Shown piece by piece: positions 27,331 to 38,020 of a stretch of DNA of 64,000 nucleotides. This stretch comes from Nitrospirota bacterium (GTDB taxonomy: Bacteria > Nitrospirota > Thermodesulfovibrionia > Thermodesulfovibrionales > JdFR-88), in assembly GCA_014874185.1 (NCBI GenBank), contig JACWAF010000007.1, positions 59,165 to 123,164 of the forward strand, read 5' to 3'. The translations under genes were made by a program, and so were the position numbers. Numbering within the stretch: the first letter of the stretch is position 1; every line of letters starts with the position of its first letter. Under the pieces are notes generated by a model, which was given only the letters and a program-made list of their open reading frames with translations, was not told where the DNA came from and did no database searches.

Positions 27331-27678
27331 ATGGCAACCCTTTTTTTTGCCATTCTGCTTATCTTGCCCGGGACATGTCTGGGCCACGCATTTCCCGACC
27401 ACTCGGACCCGAAGGTGGGGGCCGAGGTCAAAGGCTCGCCAAGCCAGGTGCGGATATGGTTTGACAGCGATCTGGAACCGGCCTTTTCCACTATTATGGT
27501 CCATACCGCCGCGGGCAAAATGGTGGACAAGAGAGACGGGCGTGTGGACCCGCAAGACCCGAAACTCCTTGAGGTAAGCGTGCCCCCTCTTCCCCCTGGC
27601 ACATACCACGTGATCTGGAACGTTGTGGCGAGGGACGGACACCGGACAAACGGGGATTATACCTTCTCGATAAAATGA
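27331..27678 (+). CDS. copC: CopC-type periplasmic copper-binding protein
   Basis: 115 aa. The frame is open from a GTG at 27292, but AAGGAG at 27321-27326 lies five bases before the ATG at 27331, which also starts a proper signal peptide (MATLFFAILLILPGTCLG). The mature protein begins with His (HAFPDHSDP), the usual Cu(II) ligand of CopC. The conserved end DGHRTNGDYTFSI supplies the second His. It carries copper in the periplasm to CopD, encoded 32 bp downstream. Confidence 0.88.
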   Translation: MATLFFAILLILPGTCLGHAFPDHSDPKVGAEVKGSPSQVRIWFDSDLEPAFSTIMVHTAAGKMVDKRDGRVDPQDPKLLEVSVPPLPPGTYHVIWNVVARDGHRTNGDYTFSIK

Positions 27679-27710
27679 GGACACAGGCCGCGGAAACAGG
27701 AGGCGGGTAA

Positions 27711-28748
27711 ATGGAAAGTTATATTCACGCCGTTCCCATATGGTTTGAGATTGTCTCGCTTGTCTTCTGCACCGGCTCGCTCGTCATTCGCCTCTGGGTT
27801 TTCAGTCCTGCTTCCACCGGCAAGTTTCAATATGCCGGCATGTGGCATTTATTCGGCGTCTGTTTGGCGGTGCTGTTTATGGCCGGCTTTGCCGACCTGC
27901 TGATCCGCTCTTCGGTGATAAGCGCATATCCCATCCCGGATGTCTTCCCCATACTCCCCACGGTCCTTCTCAAGACGCACTACGGGCGGGTCTGGATAAT
28001 TTACATAGCGGCCCTCACCTGCTTATCGGCTGCGTTCGTGGCTGGAAGGCGGCATCGCGGTTCACGTGGATTTCTTCTGTTCATGCTCGTCATCACGCTT
28101 GTCATTTCAATGACGGAGAGCGCATCAGGCCACCCATCGGATGCGGGCGATCTGAGTTTGGCCGAGGTGATGGACTGGCTGCATTTCATGGCCGTTTCGG
28201 CCTGGGGAGGCGGGCTGTTCGCGCTTTCTCTTTTCGTCCTCCCGGAAATATTGCGCCAGCCGGACGGAATAGCGCCCCTGCTTGCGGACACGGCTGGCAG
28301 GTTTTCAAAAATAGCGGGCGTCGCGGTGGGGGTTATAGTGATAACGGCGGTTTATGACGCATGGTCTTATGTGGGCGGCTCTGTTGCCGCATGGACCACG
28401 ACTCCGTATGGGCTGACCGTAATCGTGAAGATCGTGCTTTTTCTTCTTCTAGTCAATCTTGGCGCCTTCAACCGTTATGTCAATATCCCCCTTTTACGGG
28501 AATGGGCCGGCGCCTCCCCGGGGAGAAGAGGATTTATAAGCCGGATGGCGGCCCGGTCCTTTGCGCCGTTTGCGCGCAAAAAAAACGGCCCCGCCGTTGC
28601 CTTGAGATTCACGCGAAGCGTCAGGGTTGAAGCAATCATTATAGCAGTGATATTGGCATGCGCCGCCCTGTTGCGGCAGGAGGTCCCGGCGCGGCATTAC
28701 CTGCATCTAGAGCATATGCCCTCAATGGAGCACCATCATTCGATGTGA
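27711..28748 (+). CDS. copD: CopD-type copper import membrane protein
   Basis: 345 aa with about eight hydrophobic segments, AGGAGG before the ATG. The central MDWLHFMAVSAWGGGLFAL is the conserved CopD core, with the His and Trp that line the copper path. The C-terminus ends in HYLHLEHMPSMEHHHSM, a His/Met-rich tail that could bind copper in the periplasm. Together with CopC it should move copper inwards, in contrast to the exporter CopA at 45-47.6 kb. Confidence 0.85.
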   Translation: MESYIHAVPIWFEIVSLVFCTGSLVIRLWVFSPASTGKFQYAGMWHLFGVCLAVLFMAGFADLLIRSSVISAYPIPDVFPILPTVLLKTHYGRVWIIYIAALTCLSAAFVAGRRHRGSRGFLLFMLVITLVISMTESASGHPSDAGDLSLAEVMDWLHFMAVSAWGGGLFALSLFVLPEILRQPDGIAPLLADTAGRFSKIAGVAVGVIVITAVYDAWSYVGGSVAAWTTTPYGLTVIVKIVLFLLLVNLGAFNRYVNIPLLREWAGASPGRRGFISRMAARSFAPFARKKNGPAVALRFTRSVRVEAIIIAVILACAALLRQEVPARHYLHLEHMPSMEHHHSM

Positions 28749-28909
28749 AGCCGGAGGCCTGCCCGGGTAATCCCCTTCTTGGTTCATTGCCAGCGGCCGA
28801 AGGGCGCGCGGCAATCCCCTGTTTTGAAAAAGAACGGGCTTGATTGTTAAAATAAAAATGTTTTAGATTATTTATCTTTATTTTCGATTTCAAGCGTAGA
28901 GAGGTAAAA

Positions 28910-29410
28910 ATGCCTGAGAAAACCTTGCTGAAAGGCCCCGAGCGGGACATACTGAACGAGATAGTAGACCGCTACGGAGGCGAAAAAGGCGCGGTCATCC
29001 CCATCCTGCAGGAACTGGAAAAGAACTTCGGCTTCGTCCCCGAGTGGGCGGTGAACTATATAGCGGACAGGGTGAACATTCCCAGAAGCCATTTTTTCGG
29101 CGTGGCCACCTTCTACGCCCAGTTTCATTTCAAGCCCAGGGGGAGGAACATAATCACGGCATGCTCCGGCACGGCCTGCCACGTGAAGGGCTCGGACAGG
29201 CTTATAGCGAACCTGCACCGGGAGCTTGGCATCCCGGAGGGCGAGGACACCTCGGCCGACATGAACTTCACGCTGGAGAAGGTGAACTGCGTGGGGGCCT
29301 GCTCGATAGCCCCGGTCGTCATCATTAATAAGGAAGTTCACGGCAAGATGACAAGCGACAAGCTCGCCAGGGAGATAAAGGTCTTGAAGGGCGGCGGAAA
29401 TGGCAAGTAA
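28910..29410 (+). CDS. NuoE-type [2Fe-2S] subunit (24 kDa) of NAD-linked oxidoreductase
   Basis: 166 aa thioredoxin-like ferredoxin subunit. The four cluster cysteines are in CSGTACH and CVGAC. The N-terminal helical part (ILQELEKNFGFVPEWAV) is typical of NuoE/HndA/HoxE. It overlaps the NuoF-like gene by 11 bp and precedes a formate dehydrogenase catalytic subunit, so the three genes encode one cytoplasmic complex rather than respiratory complex I, of which no other genes are present. Confidence 0.92.
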   Translation: MPEKTLLKGPERDILNEIVDRYGGEKGAVIPILQELEKNFGFVPEWAVNYIADRVNIPRSHFFGVATFYAQFHFKPRGRNIITACSGTACHVKGSDRLIANLHRELGIPEGEDTSADMNFTLEKVNCVGACSIAPVVIINKEVHGKMTSDKLAREIKVLKGGGNGK

Positions 29411-31184
29411 CGGCAGAAACATCCAGATAAGGGTTTGCATGGGCACCGGAGGCCTTGCCGCCGGAGGCCAGCAGGTCTTTGATAAATTCGGCGAGGAGCT
29501 TGAGAAAAACGGCCTCAACGGCTCGGTGGAAGACCGCTCGATGGGCAGGGTGGGCTGCCGCGGCTTCTGCGCCAGGGACGTCCTGGTGGACGTGATCGTA
29601 GACGGCAAGGAGACCACCTATCAGCTTATAAAGCCCGATATGGTGGAGCGCATCGTAAAAGAACACATCATAGAGGGGAACCCTGTTGGCGAGTGGGCCG
29701 TCAAGAAAGATTACCACACCTTCCACGACCGGCAGGTGAAGGTGGTGCTCTCGGACTGCGGCCATGTTGACCCCGAAGACATAAATTCCTACATCAGCCG
29801 CGGTGGATACGAGGCCGCCAGGCAAGTACTTGCCACGATGACGCCGGACGGGATAATCGCCGAGATAAAGAAATCGGGCATCAGAGGGCGCGGCGGCGCC
29901 GGGTTTCCCACCGGGGTTAAGTGGGAGGCCGCCCGGAAATCCCCGGGCGAGACAAAATACATCATCTGCAACGCCGACGAGGGCGACCCAGGTGCGTTCA
30001 TGGACCGCTCCGTCGTTGAGGGCAACCCGCATTCCGTAATAGAGGGCATGATAATCGCCGCCTACGCCGTGGGCGCGGAGCACGGCTATGTCTACATCAG
30101 GGCCGAGTACCCGCTGGCCGTGGACAGGCTGCGGATCGCGCTGGACCAGGCGAGGGAGAAGGGTTTGCTGGGCAGGAACATCCTTGAAAAAGATTTCCAT
30201 TTCGATATAAAGGTGAAGCTGGGCGCGGGCGCTTTCGTCTGCGGCGAGGAGACGGCCCTTATCGCATCGATAGAGGGCGAACGGGGGATGCCCCGCTCGA
30301 AGCCGCCGTTCCCGGTGGTAAGCGGCCTCTGGGGAAAGCCGACGGTCATAAATAATGTCGAGACGCTTGCCAACATACCCTATATAGTGCGGCGCGGGGC
30401 GGACTGGTTCGCCTCCATGGGCATCGAGAAATCCAAAGGCACGAAGGTCTTCGCCCTTACCGGAAAGGTGAAGAACACCGGCCTTATTGAAGTGCCTATG
30501 GGGATACCGCTTAGGGACATCATCTATGAGATCGGCGGCGGCATAGAGAACGGAAAGAAATTCAAGGCCGTGCAGACGGGCGGCCCCTCCGGCGGGTGCA
30601 TACCGGAAGACCAGCTTGACGTGAAGGTGGACTACGAGAGCCTGATGGCACTGGGTGCCATTGTGGGCTCCGGCGGGATGATAGTCCTGGACGAGGACAA
30701 CTGCATGGTGAACGTGGCCAGGTATTTCCTGAACTTCACCCAGAGCGAGTCCTGCGGCAAGTGTGTGCCGTGCAGGGTTGGCACCAAGAGGCTGCTTGAG
30801 ATACTGGACCGCATCACCAAAGGGCAGGGCAGGGAAGGGGACATCGAGCTTCTTGAGAAGCTGTCCAAAGACATAAAGCTTGGTTCCCTCTGCGGGCTCG
30901 GCCAGACTGCGCCCAATCCGGTCTTGAGCACATTAAAATATTTCCGGCACGAGTACGAGGCGCACATATATGAAAAGAAGTGCCCCGCGAAGGCCTGCAA
31001 GGACCTGATCACATTCAGGATAAACGCGGAGACCTGCAAGGGCTGCGGCGCGTGCCTCCGTGCCTGCCCGGCGGGTGCGATCACCGGCGAGAAGAAAAAA
31101 CCCCACTCGATAAACCCCGCCCTCTGCATCAAATGCGGCAGCTGCTTCGACGTGTGCAAGTTCAAGTCGGTGGTCAAGGAGTAA
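29400..31184 (+). CDS. NuoF/HndC-type flavoprotein subunit (FMN, NAD-binding, Fe-S)
   Basis: 594 aa. An N-terminal thioredoxin-like ferredoxin domain (about 1-110, CMGTGG...GCRGFCARD) is fused to the NuoF core. That core has FMN/NADH-binding GRGGAGFPTGVKWE and CNADEGDPGAFMDR, then the N3 cluster motif ESCGKCVPCRVG. Two C-terminal [4Fe-4S] ferredoxin motifs follow: CKGCGACLRACP and CIKCGSCFDVC. This is the architecture of HndC/HydB subunits of hydrogenases and formate dehydrogenases, including electron-bifurcating ones. It lies 3 bp before fdhA. Confidence 0.94.
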   Translation: MASNGRNIQIRVCMGTGGLAAGGQQVFDKFGEELEKNGLNGSVEDRSMGRVGCRGFCARDVLVDVIVDGKETTYQLIKPDMVERIVKEHIIEGNPVGEWAVKKDYHTFHDRQVKVVLSDCGHVDPEDINSYISRGGYEAARQVLATMTPDGIIAEIKKSGIRGRGGAGFPTGVKWEAARKSPGETKYIICNADEGDPGAFMDRSVVEGNPHSVIEGMIIAAYAVGAEHGYVYIRAEYPLAVDRLRIALDQAREKGLLGRNILEKDFHFDIKVKLGAGAFVCGEETALIASIEGERGMPRSKPPFPVVSGLWGKPTVINNVETLANIPYIVRRGADWFASMGIEKSKGTKVFALTGKVKNTGLIEVPMGIPLRDIIYEIGGGIENGKKFKAVQTGGPSGGCIPEDQLDVKVDYESLMALGAIVGSGGMIVLDEDNCMVNVARYFLNFTQSESCGKCVPCRVGTKRLLEILDRITKGQGREGDIELLEKLSKDIKLGSLCGLGQTAPNPVLSTLKYFRHEYEAHIYEKKCPAKACKDLITFRINAETCKGCGACLRACPAGAITGEKKKPHSINPALCIKCGSCFDVCKFKSVVKE

Positions 31185-31187
31185 CTT

Positions 31188-33854
31188 ATGATTAGCATTA
31201 CCATAGACGGAAAAAAGACAGCCGTCGCGCCTGGCAGCACCATATTGGATGCGGCCAGGGCGCTGAACGTATATATACCGACCCTCTGCCATCACCCCAA
31301 GCTTACCCCATTCGGGGGATGCAGGCTCTGCGTGGTGGAGGTGAAGGGCGTACCAAGGCCGCTCACGGCCTGCACTACTCCGGCCACGGAGGGGATGGAG
31401 GTTGCAACCAGCACGCCCGGCCTCGAAGACCTGAGGAAGACCGTACTCGAACTCATCCTCTCAGACCACCCGATGGACTGCATGGCATGCGAGCGCGCCG
31501 GGGACTGCGCCCTGCAGGAGCTTGCCTATTCATACGGCATCCGCGAGAACCGGTTCGGGGGCGAAAGAAGGAAATACGAAAAACGCGGCGCCAACCCCTT
31601 TATAGAAAGGGACATGGAAAAATGCATCCTCTGCGGCAGGTGCGTGAAGGTCTGCAAGGAGGTTCAGGGAGTCTCCGCGATAGACTTCGCCTACAGGGGT
31701 TTTAACGCGAAGGTCTGCCCCCCCTTTGAGCATGACCTCAATTGCGAGTTCTGCGGCCAGTGCGTGGCGGTCTGCCCTACCGGGGCATTGACCGGAAAGG
31801 CCTGGTCAAAAAAGGGAAGGCAGAAGGACGTGAAAGAGGTAGACACGGTCTGCGGCTACTGCGGCGTGGGCTGCAACATAACCATGCACGTGAAAGACAA
31901 CGAGGTAGTGCGCGTGTCCTCGAAGCCCGATACCTGGAACGAGGGCTGGCTCTGCGTAAAGGGCCGCTTCGGCTACAGGTTTATTAACAGCCCGGAGAGG
32001 CTCACGACCCCGCTAATTAAAAAGGCCGGCCAGTTCGCCCCCGCCACATGGGACGAGGCGTTGGACATCGTGGCAAAAAAGCTTTCCGGAATAAAGCAGA
32101 AACACGGCCCGGATTCAATAGGCGGCTTCTCATCGGCCCGCTGCACGAACGAGGACAACTACATATTCCAGAAGTTCGTGCGGGCCGCAATCGGCACAAA
32201 CAACGTAGACCACTGCGCACGGCTTTGACACGCCCCCACCGTGGCCAGTTTGGCCGCAATCCTGGGCTCCGGCGCCATGACCAACTCCATCCAGGAGATA
32301 GAGGGGATGGACGTCATCCTGACAATCGGCACCAACACAAAAGAAAGCCATCCCGTCATAGCGAACCGCATGATAAAGGCGATCAGAAAAGGCGCGAAAC
32401 TGATATTGGCCGATCCCCGTATGGTGCCCATGAGAAAATTCGCTGACATACATCTCCAGCTCCGTCCGGGAACGGACATTGCTCTTCTTAACGGGCTGGC
32501 CCACGTCATACTCAAGGAAGGGCTCCAGGACGAGTCCTTCATAAAAGAGCGCACTACAGGGTTTAAGGAATGGACGAAGTCCGTGGAGGAATACACGCCC
32601 GAATACGTGGAGAAGATTACAAGTGTGCCGAAAGAAGACCTGATAAGGGCCGCCAGGCTTTACGGCGGCTCCCGCAAGGCGGGACTTTTCTACACGATGG
32701 GCATCACGCAGCACACGCACGGCACGGCCAATGTGAGCGCCGTTGCCAACCTGGTGCTCCTTACCGGAAACATCGGCCGCGAGAGCACGGGCGTGAATCC
32801 CCTGCGCGGGCAGAATAACGTGCAGGGCGCCTGCGACGTGGGCGCGCTGCCCAACACGTATCCCGGCTATCAGAAGGTGGACCTCCCGGCCGTTAAGGAG
32901 AAATTCGAGAATGCCTGGGGCGTGCCGCTCTCTGGCAAAGCCGGGCTTACCACCACCGAGATGCTGGAAGAGGCCAAAAAGGGCAATATGAAGGCCATCT
33001 ATATAATGGGAGAAAACCCCGTCTCCACCGACCCCAACCAGAGCCATACGGTGTCGGCCCTGAAGGCCCTGGATTTTCTTGTAGTGCAGGACATATTCAT
33101 GACCGAGACGGCGCAGCTTGCCGATGTCGTCCTGCCCTCCACCTGCTTTGCTGAGAAGGAAGGCACATTCAGCAACACGGAAAGAAAGGTGCAGCTTTTG
33201 AGGAAGGCCGTGGACGCCCCCGGAGAGGCCAGGGATGACTCGGATATCATCATCGAGCTTTCAAACAGGATGGGTTATCCGATGGATTACGGCAAGACGG
33301 AGGATATACTGGAAGAGATAGGCTCCGTCTGGCAGGCCATGGCTGGGATAAGCTTCAGAAGGCTTGAAAAGGGCGGCATACACTGGCCGTGCCCTTCCAG
33401 GGACCATCCTGGCACGCCCATATTGCACAAAGGCTCGTTCCCGATAGGCAAGGCCCCGTTTACCTCTCTTAAATGGGCCCCGCCCGCCGAGGTGCCGGAC
33501 GCGGAATATCCATACGTCCTCACAACCGGCAGGAACCTCTTCCAGTACCATTCGGGCTCGATGACCCGCAGGGTGAAGGACATCGAGGCCCACGCGGGCA
33601 CCCCTTACGTGGAGCTTAACCCCGATGACGCCGAAACCCTGAAGGTAGAAAACGGGGGCAGGGTGAGGGTGGCCTCCAGAAGGGGAGAGATAGCCCTGGG
33701 CACCAGGGTGACCGCGAAGGTACCAAAGGGGATAGTCTTCATCCCCATGCACTACAGCGAGGCGCTGGCCAACGTGCTTACCAATGACGCCTGCGACCCA
33801 ACGGCGAAGACGCCGGAGTTCAAGGCGTGCGCCGTAAAGCTCGAAAGGTGCTGA
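31188..33854 (+). CDS. fdhA: Selenocysteine-containing formate dehydrogenase alpha subunit
   Basis: One gene read through an in-frame TGA at 32226-32228, giving 888 residues with Sec347. The flanking sequence DHCARL-Sec-HAPTVASL is the formate dehydrogenase active site. Residues 1-80 hold a NuoG-like [2Fe-2S] domain (CHHPKLTPFGGCRLC), followed by a His-Cys cluster region and two [4Fe-4S] motifs (CILCGRCVKVCK, CEFCGQCVAVCP). The Mo/W-bis-MGD catalytic core starts with its own cluster (CGYCGVGCNI), and a C-terminal molybdopterin-binding domain follows. With the NuoE and NuoF-type neighbours it should couple formate oxidation to NAD(P)+, or CO2 reduction in reverse. No selA, selB or selC is in view. 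Confidence 0.95.
32229..32257 (+). promoter_or_regulatory. Bacterial SECIS-like hairpin after the Sec codon
   Basis: GTGGCC (32241-32246), loop AGTTT, GGCCGC (32252-32257) forms a 6-bp stem with one G-U pair. The loop begins 18 nt after the TGA, the same spacing recalled for the E. coli fdhF element, and contains the expected GU. It should bind SelB. Confidence 0.75.
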
Positions 33855-33925
33855 AACCGGCCCTCACCCTCGCCCTCTCCCTAAGGAGAGGGTCAGCCCT
33901 CTTGTGAAAAGGGCCGGTTTTAAAA
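33855..33925 (+). terminator. Compound hairpin after fdhA, possible terminator
   Basis: AAACCGGCCCT (33855-33865) pairs with AGGGCCGGTTT (33911-33921), enclosing a second hairpin CCCTCTCC-GGAGAGGG (33874-33893) from the G/C-rich repeat family. Only a short T-run follows. The rest of the gap to fhs shows no gene. Confidence 0.55.
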
Positions 33926-34133
33926 TAGAATAGTAGTCCGGTTCAGGTCTTTGTCAAAAAAGAGGGCAGGGCTTCGGTGTCCCTAAACGGGAGACCGTGG
34001 AATTTGCATTTGTTTTTTCCGATGGATTTCTTTCATTTCTTTCAGTTGCCTTCTTTATCCGTGGATTTCCATCAGCTTGTCTTGAAAGCTTTTTAGCTTA
34101 AGATAAATCATCGCAAAAGGAGGACTTTTCAGC

Positions 34134-35897
<1,764 letters not shown>

Positions 35898-35922
35898 AGA
35901 ATATAATTTCTTTTTAGAATTG

Positions 35923-35957
35923 AAAGGGCCTGGCAATCGCCAGGCCCTTTTTGTTTT
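35923..35957 (+). terminator. Rho-independent terminator after fhs
   Basis: 12-bp perfect stem AAAGGGCCTGGC / GCCAGGCCCTTT with a 4-nt loop and a following T-rich tract, 26 bp past the stop. Confidence 0.9.
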
Positions 35958-35974
35958 TGAAAACAGAAAAAATC

Positions 35975-35983
35975 TGTTATAAT
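35975..35983 (+). promoter_or_regulatory. Extended -10 promoter of the phospholipase-like gene
   Basis: TGTTATAAT with no good -35 box. The predicted leader of about 145 nt is A+T-rich, like the gene that follows. Confidence 0.5.
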
Positions 35984-36138
35984 TCCGCAGATTGCAATTG
36001 AAAAAACCGAGTCGGCGATAAACATGATGTCCCAGAATTCTATAAATGGGAAAGTATTCACCACAGCCACATTGGACCAACTCATTACCCATACGCGTAT
36101 ACGAGAATTCGTAACTATAAAAGGATAGGAGGAGCAAA

Positions 36139-37203
36139 ATGGCCGGTCCTTACGTACACTGTTTGGTAGCGAGAGAAGCTTTAAGAAGACTGTATGATGA
36201 TCCGGATCTTGTTCAGTTTCGTAGTATTACTACTTATGACGAAAATGCACAATATTTCCAGTATGTCTGCCTGGGTTCGGTAAGCCCGGATTATCCATAT
36301 CCGGCCATAAGGATTGAGGGCGGGGATTATGCGAAAAAAGATAAAAATGGCTGGACCTGGGGCGATAAATTTCATAAGCAAAATACCGGCAATTTTATCG
36401 ATTTAGGAATTCAAGCATTACGAGCCATTGAGGATAGAGACGAAGTTTTCCTGGAAAAAGCTGCTTGGCTCATGGGATATTATTCGCATGTAATAACTGA
36501 CCTTGTTATCCATGCGGTTGTATATAAGCTGGTGGGCGGATGCTATGAAAATCACAGTACCGAACATTTGCACTGCGAAGTAATTCAGGATTCCCTGCTC
36601 TTCTATGATGTTTATACCATTCCGCCGAAAGATTTGATTGATGAAAAATTCCTTATTAGAGTCCTTATGAAATGTCCGGAAAAACCAGGCCCGGACTGGA
36701 TTCCGACCGAGCCGCCGCCAAATTTTCTTAATAAGGAAATAAAAAATTTCTGGGACTCTATATTAGGCCAAAATTATCCTGACTTTTATAAAACTAATCC
36801 TCCTCAGATTGATGAATGGCATCAAGCGTATTGCTCAATAGCGAATGACGCAACCGGCGTGATAGCAAGGAAAATTGTTCCAGGTATGGCATATCATAGG
36901 GCGGCCGATATAATTGGCTGCGGTAAAATGAATTATTACGAAAATGTAAATTTACCAAATGGGAAAAGTGGCAATTATAGAGACAATGTTTTTGAAAAAG
37001 CGGTGGACGATGCAACAAACCATTTAAAGGATTTTTTAAAAGCTCTCAATAATTCAGATTCATACCGCGCTTTAAAAGAGAAATTGGATGATTGGAATTT
37101 AGATAAAGGCATAATGGCCGATACAAATCCTAAATTTGCATTGTGGGATGGAGAAATAACAGATCTGTTAAATTGCAACGGCGATCCTCTTGGTGCGAAA
37201 TAA
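36139..37203 (+). CDS. Zinc-dependent phospholipase C-like protein
   Basis: 354 aa. The opening GPYVHCLVAREAL, then YVCLGSVSPDYPY and GYYSHVITDLVIHAVVY, are typical of the PF00882-type (zinc-dependent phospholipase C / S1-P1 nuclease fold) proteins, with His and Asp spaced to bind metals. No signal peptide is seen, so it may stay in the cytoplasm or use another route. AGGAGGAG precedes the ATG. Base and codon use are clearly more A+T-rich than all neighbours, and an IS remnant lies 105 bp downstream, so recent acquisition is likely. The substrate is unknown. Confidence 0.65.
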   Translation: MAGPYVHCLVAREALRRLYDDPDLVQFRSITTYDENAQYFQYVCLGSVSPDYPYPAIRIEGGDYAKKDKNGWTWGDKFHKQNTGNFIDLGIQALRAIEDRDEVFLEKAAWLMGYYSHVITDLVIHAVVYKLVGGCYENHSTEHLHCEVIQDSLLFYDVYTIPPKDLIDEKFLIRVLMKCPEKPGPDWIPTEPPPNFLNKEIKNFWDSILGQNYPDFYKTNPPQIDEWHQAYCSIANDATGVIARKIVPGMAYHRAADIIGCGKMNYYENVNLPNGKSGNYRDNVFEKAVDDATNHLKDFLKALNNSDSYRALKEKLDDWNLDKGIMADTNPKFALWDGEITDLLNCNGDPLGAK

Positions 37204-37308
37204 TCAGAGCCTTTTAGAAGATGCCACCTCCTGTTTTGTTATTCATGCATAAGATGGCACGGCTGGGAACTTCAGCGGGATGGGGTTTATTAAACGCTTA
37301 CTGAGAGG

Positions 37309-37507
37309 TGGTCCCCGGAATTCGGACAGCTATCTAAGGTGTAAAATAGCTGGTCTGAAGGAAGGAGGATCGCAGTATGAGCAAGATGAAGAGGCAGTGG
37401 TATTCCCCGGAGCTAAAGGCCAAAATAGCCCTTGAGGCCATTAAGGGCGAACTGACGATTTCGGAGCTGGCCGCAAAACATGGCATTAGGTAATTCCGGG
37501 GACACCA
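37309..37507. mobile_element. Internally deleted IS3-type insertion sequence remnant
   Basis: About 199 bp bounded by inverted ends: the left begins TGGTCCCCGGAATT (37309-37322) and the right ends AATTCCGGGGACACCA (37492-37507); the left lacks two bases of the match. Between them is only the start of a transposase orfA. The body of the element is gone. No clear target duplication was seen. Confidence 0.75.
37377..37493 (+). pseudogene. Truncated IS3-family transposase OrfA
   Basis: 38 codons from ATG to TAA. The product starts MSKMKRQWYSPELKAKIA and continues ALEAIKGE...ISELAAKHGI, the helix-turn-helix start of IS3-type OrfA proteins. A Shine-Dalgarno GGAGG lies upstream. The frame runs straight into the right inverted repeat, whose TAA ends it, so about two thirds of OrfA and all of OrfB are deleted. 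It cannot be an active transposase. Confidence 0.8.
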
Positions 37508-37555
37508 TACTTAATTCTTTCAAGAGAAAGGCTGGCGCAGCAAGTAGCGACCCTA

Positions 37556-37593
37556 CTCAACCCACTCCTGCACCCCTCCCAAGAGGGGACTTC
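37556..37593. repeat. Family C repeat
   Basis: AACCCACTCCTGCACCCCTC followed by CCAAGAGGGGACTT, matching 63963-63996 directly and 15486-15521 in reverse. Confidence 0.7.
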
Positions 37594-37656
37594 GAAGAAT
37601 TCTCTCATAATTCGCGGCAGGATGAAAAAAGTAATTGCCGCCGAGGTCCGCGCCCT

Positions 37657-37700
37657 AAAACAAGAAAAGGCCCGCCTTTCGGCGGGCCTTTTCTTGTTTT
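37657..37700 (-). terminator. Strong, probably bidirectional terminator
   Basis: A 20-bp perfect stem (37657-37676 with 37681-37700) around a TTTC loop, with A-runs and T-runs at its ends on both strands. It lies 16 bp past the stop of the minus-strand gene ending at 37716. Confidence 0.9.
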
Positions 37701-37715
37701 ATCTAATCGCGCGTC

Positions 37716-38012
37716 CTAGGCCTTTTTGCCCTGTCTCCTGGAGTTTTCCTCTTCCTGCTTCCTCGCCCTCTCAACCATCGCCCGCATGCGGTTCGACAGC
37801 TCCCTGAGGGCGTCGGGCAGGGTCATCCCCTTCTCATCCATCATCCTGCGGATGAAAGAGGCCTTCGAGAGCTCGCCAATGACCTTCTCTGTGGTCTCGT
37901 CCACGATGCAGACGTTCTCGCCGGTCTCGAGCTGCTGCGTTATGCAGCGCTCTATCTGGTCCGGCCTATACTTCTGCGCAAGCTCTTTTATCTCTTTTAT
38001 TACGCTCGGCAT
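37716..38012 (-). CDS. Conserved-looking helical hypothetical protein
   Basis: 98 aa, not recognised. Predicted mostly helical. A middle segment (ENVCIVDETTEKVIGELSKASFIRRMMDEKGM) is followed by a highly charged tail (RARKQEEENSRRQGKKA). Two cysteines, no motif. It lies 8 bp after the Nfu-type gene and before a strong terminator, so it is co-transcribed with it and may assist Fe-S work (inference from position only). Confidence 0.6.
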   Translation of the reverse strand: MPSVIKEIKELAQKYRPDQIERCITQQLETGENVCIVDETTEKVIGELSKASFIRRMMDEKGMTLPDALRELSNRMRAMVERARKQEEENSRRQGKKA

Positions 38013-38020
38013 CCGGGCCC

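Noticed and set aside
28749..28909. Small gene or regulatory RNA between copD and the NuoE-type gene
   Set aside because: Only a short open frame (28658-28843 plus) is present; it overlaps copD out of frame and has no supporting features.
32241..33854. Separate 537-aa gene starting at GTG 32241
   Set aside because: It is the same frame as 31188-32228 after the selenocysteine TGA and has no Shine-Dalgarno; it is the C-terminal part of fdhA, and the GTG lies in the SECIS-like stem.
33926..34133. Riboswitch in the fhs leader
   Set aside because: Some short repeated GATGGATTT-like words are present, but no known folate-responsive RNA consensus could be matched by eye.
36024..36128. 34-codon open frame in the leader of the phospholipase-like gene
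   Set aside because: No good Shine-Dalgarno and no recognisable sequence; a leader peptide is possible but cannot be supported.
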